Origin: a virus
Direction: 5' to 3' (one strand)
Length of the DNA: 41,551 bases
Virus record (IMG/VR): IMGVR_UViG_3300036846_000457
Location: 1-41,551 of that record
The notes under the pieces are model-generated. The model was not told the origin of the DNA, did no database searches, and saw only the letters and a program-made list of their open reading frames with translations. Below, in pieces: positions 38,753-41,551 of this stretch. The translations under genes and the position numbers were made by a program. Each line of letters opens with the position of its first letter. Positions within the stretch are counted from its first letter, which is position 1.

Positions 38753-39454
38753 TTAACGCTTAATGATTTGCCCAGCTACTTTCTGCCCAAATTTTTTAGC
38801 TAAACCTGATTTTATTCCATACAATGCTGCTCCAGTAATAGCTGTTGCTGCAACAGTTGAACCAACTTGAGTAAGAATTTGAGTAGCTACTCTTTCGCCA
38901 TGTGAAACATCACGAGAATTAAGCTGATTATATCGTTTTTCAATTTCCATACGTCTAATTCGTTGTTCAAGGTCATGAGTACTTAAATTTTTTGGATGCT
39001 TAGCATAAGTAGTTCTATTAGTTCCTCGTCTACTTCTTTGATCGCTTTTTCCTCGTTGAGTTCTAACCCCCCAGTGCATTCCCTTTTTACCATAATGATC
39101 AATAAACTCTTGAACTGAAGAATGCCTAGCTAAAGACGGTGGAGGTTGCAAACTCAATTTTGAATAAAGTCCTCGCAACTTACTAGCTGCAGACGCTTGT
39201 TGCTGAGGAGAAGCATGGACACCACCCCTTGCACCAGCTAATGCAGCAGCCGCAGCTTGTACTCCATTTTTATTAAGCGCACCATTGGGCGTTTTTACTG
39301 GAAGCTTACATTGCGCTTTAGTAGTTGGAGCTCCAGTATGCAAATGAATAAGACAAGCATTGTGCCATTGCTCTATGGTATAATCAGAAGCTGTATAGTT
39401 GCTCCAAGGTACAGTACTGACATGCTCAATAAACTCTTTCACGCTTTGATTCAT
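38753..39454 (-). CDS. Head-region protein with HYG-WGVR tag
   Basis: In this 233-residue protein, the first 110 residues hold YTIEQWHNACLIH and CKLPVKTPNGALNKNGVQAA, a pattern also found near phage protease and scaffold proteins. At about residues 118-130 is HYGKKGMHWGVR, a short tag present on many phage head-associated proteins. The C-terminus has a basic helical part and a hydrophobic stretch (GSTVAATAITGAALYGI). It is coupled to the connector gene by ATGA. It may be packaged in the capsid, an inference from tag and position. Confidence 0.7.
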   Translation of the reverse strand: MNQSVKEFIEHVSTVPWSNYTASDYTIEQWHNACLIHLHTGAPTTKAQCKLPVKTPNGALNKNGVQAAAAALAGARGGVHASPQQQASAASKLRGLYSKLSLQPPPSLARHSSVQEFIDHYGKKGMHWGVRTQRGKSDQRSRRGTNRTTYAKHPKNLSTHDLEQRIRRMEIEKRYNQLNSRDVSHGERVATQILTQVGSTVAATAITGAALYGIKSGLAKKFGQKVAGQIIKR

Positions 39455-39852
39455 GAAGCTAATTCCTTTGAATATGGAGTTACAGTAGGTGGTACTGCTG
39501 GATCATTAGGATCAAGCTCCCACTCTCTAAAGATATTGAGTCTCCATTCGTATTCCTTAACCTGATTATTAACTGCTTCAATGAGATAAGAAGTTGAAGG
39601 AGGATCAAATATACTTCTAGTTTTCAAATATACGTATGTTCTTACCAAACGAAGTTGATTTTCAGGAACTACAAAATCACTCCATACAGCCGTTTCGTCT
39701 TCAATAAAAAATCCATCGACTGGACCAACACCCAATTGATTAAGAATGGAGAAAGCTGCATTAATATGAGTAATAACATCCAAATCAAATACAAGATAGT
39801 TTTCATCAAGACCGAGAATCTTTTTGGTACTTTTTAGAATACTTTCTTCCAT
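39451..39852 (-). CDS. Head-tail connector, gp6-like
   Basis: In this 133-residue protein, SILKSTKKILGLDENYLVFD and DVITHINAAFSILNQLGVGP, then RLVRTYVYLKTRSIFDPPSTSYLIEA, match the helical connector proteins of siphoviruses (gp6-like). They sit below the portal. The ATG at 39852 follows AAAAAGGAGTAAC. Unusually, it lies upstream of the terminase gene rather than after the capsid gene. Confidence 0.75.
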   Translation of the reverse strand: MEESILKSTKKILGLDENYLVFDLDVITHINAAFSILNQLGVGPVDGFFIEDETAVWSDFVVPENQLRLVRTYVYLKTRSIFDPPSTSYLIEAVNNQVKEYEWRLNIFREWELDPNDPAVPPTVTPYSKELAS

Positions 39853-39853
39853 G

Positions 39854-40282
39854 TTACTCCTTTTTATGCTGCCAAAGCCTTGTATCACCAGGAATACGAT
39901 CTAAAACTACTTTAGGATAACCTTTTTTACTACCAAAATGTATTTCATTATGAGTATATTGAGTAGTTGTAATCAAAAATTCAGGATCAAATAACCACTC
40001 TTCTCCATGAATTATATCATCTACAACTACTGGATTAATATGATGAATAAGAATCGCTTCGTGTATTTCATACCCAAATATACCTAAATCACAGCCATTA
40101 TCCCTGATAATAACGTTTTGACGAGCCTGTTTCCACTCATATGAAGTATAAAATTTCTGGTTAAGATATCGATCAAACCCAAATGTTGATCGCCCAACTG
40201 ACCCATGTAATTTTAAATATTCTAATCGTTCTTGAAAGGTATCAAACCTTAGAAGCTCAGAATATCGCTTAATATCTGTCAT
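39854..40282 (-). CDS. HNH endonuclease near terminase
   Basis: This 142-residue protein has an HNH core with VIIRDNGCDLGI, then ILIHHINP (His80, His81 and Asn83) and TQYTHNEIHFG (His111 and His115). HNH proteins next to terminase genes assist DNA cutting during packaging in HK97-type phages. The start is uncertain: three ATG codons lie in a row at 40288-40280 in the end of the gene before it; I use 40282. Confidence 0.75.
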   Translation of the reverse strand: MTDIKRYSELLRFDTFQERLEYLKLHGSVGRSTFGFDRYLNQKFYTSYEWKQARQNVIIRDNGCDLGIFGYEIHEAILIHHINPVVVDDIIHGEEWLFDPEFLITTTQYTHNEIHFGSKKGYPKVVLDRIPGDTRLWQHKKE

Positions 40283-40622
40283 CATCATATGAATCATCAT
40301 ATTGTTCGCTGTATGAATCTACTTCTCGGCCAGCATAAGAACGCATAGCATCTAATGCGGCAGCGTATAGTTCCTCGACCTTCTTAGCCGAAGCCAAAGT
40401 ATCTACTCTAGCGCCAAGAAGCTCATTTTCTCGATAAAGACGTTCTTGTTCTAGTCTTTCTCTTGTCGATCCAAGCTTCAAATAGTGAGTAATTACTTGA
40501 GCTGAAGCAGTTCCTTCTCCAAGTTGCTTTTCAGCCAAATCAATTGCAAGAGAGACCAGTTGATTTTCACGATTTTCATCAGTTGTGGCTGGTCGGCGAC
40601 CTTGTCGACGTCTACCAGGCAT
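40269..40622 (-). CDS. Putative terminase small subunit or packaging accessory
   Basis: This 117-residue protein starts MPGRRRQGRRPATTDENREN. A basic start, a helical part (LVSLAIDLAEKQLGEGTASAQVI) with THYLKLGSTRERLEQERL, and a coiled-coil stretch to VEELYAAALDAMRSY make up a type common just before terminase genes. The ATG at 40622 follows AGAGGAGAATAT. It ends in an acidic tail. The small terminase role is inferred from position. Confidence 0.6.
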   Translation of the reverse strand: MPGRRRQGRRPATTDENRENQLVSLAIDLAEKQLGEGTASAQVITHYLKLGSTRERLEQERLYRENELLGARVDTLASAKKVEELYAAALDAMRSYAGREVDSYSEQYDDSYDDDRY

Positions 40623-40633
40623 ATATTCTCCTC

Positions 40634-40735
40634 TCATAATAAGCTGAAAAGAATACCAAGAAGAAAGGCTAATAAGATAACACTCGCCGTAATAAGTAAA
40701 TACAAAAGAAGAATGGATTTTCTATGAGCGTTCAG
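40634..40735 (-). CDS. Very short membrane protein, possible second holin or antiholin
   Basis: Coding for a single hydrophobic helix (ILLLYLLITASVILLAFLLG), the frame ends in an ATGA overlap with the next frame, which supports translation. It has no ATG, GTG or TTG at a useful position after the stop of the holin; CTG at 40735 is the best candidate, giving 33 residues. Translation could also arise by a shift from the holin frame. Low certainty. Confidence 0.45.
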   Translation of the reverse strand: MNAHRKSILLLYLLITASVILLAFLLGILFSLL

Positions 40736-40917
40736 TGTTCTTCTTCGCCATTGGATGGTAGAGCATTGATGATGATAGCTACTCCGCCAACTACCCCCAA
40801 CACAGCAAGAAGATCGGAAGAAGTATCTCGGTTCAATACGAGAACAACGACGCCTATGGTAAGGGCAAGTACGCCGAGAATAAGCTCTACCCATATTCGC
40901 TTTATTCGCCAAGGCAT
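40732..40917 (-). CDS. Holin
   Basis: This 61-residue protein starts MPWRIKRIWVELILGVLALT. Two membrane helices (about 11-28 and 36-53), a basic N-terminus and an acidic C-terminus (NGEEEH) fit a class II holin. It starts at ATG 40917 sharing one base with the endolysin stop (TAATG). Holin and lysin together make the lysis cassette. Confidence 0.75.
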   Translation of the reverse strand: MPWRIKRIWVELILGVLALTIGVVVLVLNRDTSSDLLAVLGVVGGVAIIINALPSNGEEEH

Positions 40918-41551
40918 TATGTGACAGAGGCGGTCCAAGAGGTTGACCAAGTTTGTGGCCCAACTAGACCATCAACACTCAGACCCTTCTCCGCCTGGAA
41001 CTGACGAGCTACGCCAGATGATTGAGGACCATACACACCATCCACCCCTATGTTCCACCCCCTATTCGCCATCTGCTGTTGCCACGTGCGAACGTTTTGT
41101 GTATCCACTCCACCGTAAGCTCCGGAATGACAATGTGGGTCGGCTGATGGTTCCCCAAGATAATCGGAGGCTGGGTAGGGAAAGGGAGGTGCGGCTCCTC
41201 CTGGTTTTGGTGGACTTGGAGTTGGTTGTGGAGGAGTTGGAGAAGGAGTTACTCCGCCGGCCATTTGGATAACGCGATCCATTGGGAAGCCGTTGCCGCA
41301 ATCTACGTGTCCTCCACCACCAGACCCCAAATCAATGTGTTGACAGATTCCTCTTCCATTACCTTGTGCTTCACCAGGACTCAATCTTTTAAGTGGAACT
41401 CCAAACGCTGCACATTCCTCAGCGATCCATTTTGCGCAATTATCAAGCATGTTTGGATGTTGATCCCATTCAGCTGTTGACCAAGCAGCGAATGCACACA
41501 ACTCCATTTGAACCGCAACAGGATTGTAGTTTGCAGCAGTCCAAGCTTTGT
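40917..41551 (-). CDS. Endolysin, C-terminal part (continues in bases 1-394)
   Basis: This is the 3' part of the amidase, including the terminal repeat. After the amidase domain comes a proline-rich linker (TPSPTPPQPTPSPPKPGG), then a C-terminal peptidoglycan-binding domain of about 60 residues with QNVRTWQQQMANRG and VDGVYGPQSSGVARQFQ, ending VDGLVGPQTW. This is the PG_binding_1 pattern with D-G-x-x-G-P repeats. This domain arrangement is common in lysins of phages from Gram-positive hosts. The stop shares a base with the holin start. Confidence 0.9.
   Translation of the reverse strand, partial: KAWTAANYNPVAVQMELCAFAAWSTAEWDQHPNMLDNCAKWIAEECAAFGVPLKRLSPGEAQGNGRGICQHIDLGSGGGGHVDCGNGFPMDRVIQMAGGVTPSPTPPQPTPSPPKPGGAAPPFPYPASDYLGEPSADPHCHSGAYGGVDTQNVRTWQQQMANRGWNIGVDGVYGPQSSGVARQFQAEKGLSVDGLVGPQTWSTSWTASVT
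41366..41551. repeat. Terminal direct repeat, right copy
   Basis: This copy matches bases 1-186 except G for A at 41424. See the left copy for meaning. The repeat lies entirely in the endolysin coding region. Confidence 0.95.

Noticed and set aside
1-41551. Lysogeny genes (integrase, repressor, attachment site)
   Set aside because: No tyrosine or serine recombinase, parA-like gene or cI-type repressor was found among the proteins; helix-turn-helix segments occur only within the polymerase-like protein.

Overview
The window is an essentially complete genome of a tailed, siphovirus-type bacteriophage. Bases 1-186 are repeated at 41366-41551 with one synonymous mismatch, so the unit genome is 41365 bp and was either assembled as a circle or carries a short terminal repeat. 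Joining the ends across this repeat gives an unbroken 280-codon endolysin gene. Every supported gene is on the minus strand. Base composition is low to moderate in GC by eye (about 40%), with a few GC-richer islands. I see no integrase, repressor, tRNA or CRISPR, so a lytic life style is likely. An amidase plus peptidoglycan-binding lysin and several protein styles resemble phages of Actinobacteria and gut Firmicutes; the host cannot be fixed from sequence alone.

Layout, read in the direction of transcription (falling coordinates). From 2423 through the junction to 22342 lies the late module: a small baseplate-like protein and two collagen-like fibre genes, endolysin, holin candidates, a terminase-associated protein, HNH nuclease, connector, an HYG-tagged head protein, large terminase, portal, a fused protease and capsid gene, head closure and tail terminator, two paralogous tail tube genes around a chaperone, a second collagen-like fibre gene, a gp10-like protein, tape measure, distal tail and Gp37-like tail proteins. 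It ends at a strong terminator near 21940-21986.

From 22305 to 19153 there is a string of very small, mostly membrane or charged proteins. Nearly all have their own promoter, and many have their own hairpin terminator. Nine promoters share the pattern TTCGCA-N14-TATAATG followed by a purine-rich GAG; a tenth, degenerate copy lies at 6442. Three of them sit in front of structured, apparently non-coding RNA segments (10886-10970, 20395-20456, 20491-20583).

From 19096 to 2609 is the early and replication module: membrane proteins including DUF6353-like members, a 1256-residue protein that joins an SF3 helicase, an archaeo-eukaryotic primase and a family B DNA polymerase, an SSB-like protein, an SF2 helicase, two PD-(D/E)XK nucleases, and an 897-residue protein with the double-psi beta-barrel RNA polymerase signature ADFDGD, three helix-turn-helix segments and a phage HYG/RYPWGSG tag. 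The last looks like a YonO-type single-chain phage RNA polymerase. Its possible link to the unusual promoter family, to the RNA elements and to a GC-rich motif that bounds the late module is the most interesting hypothesis in this window.
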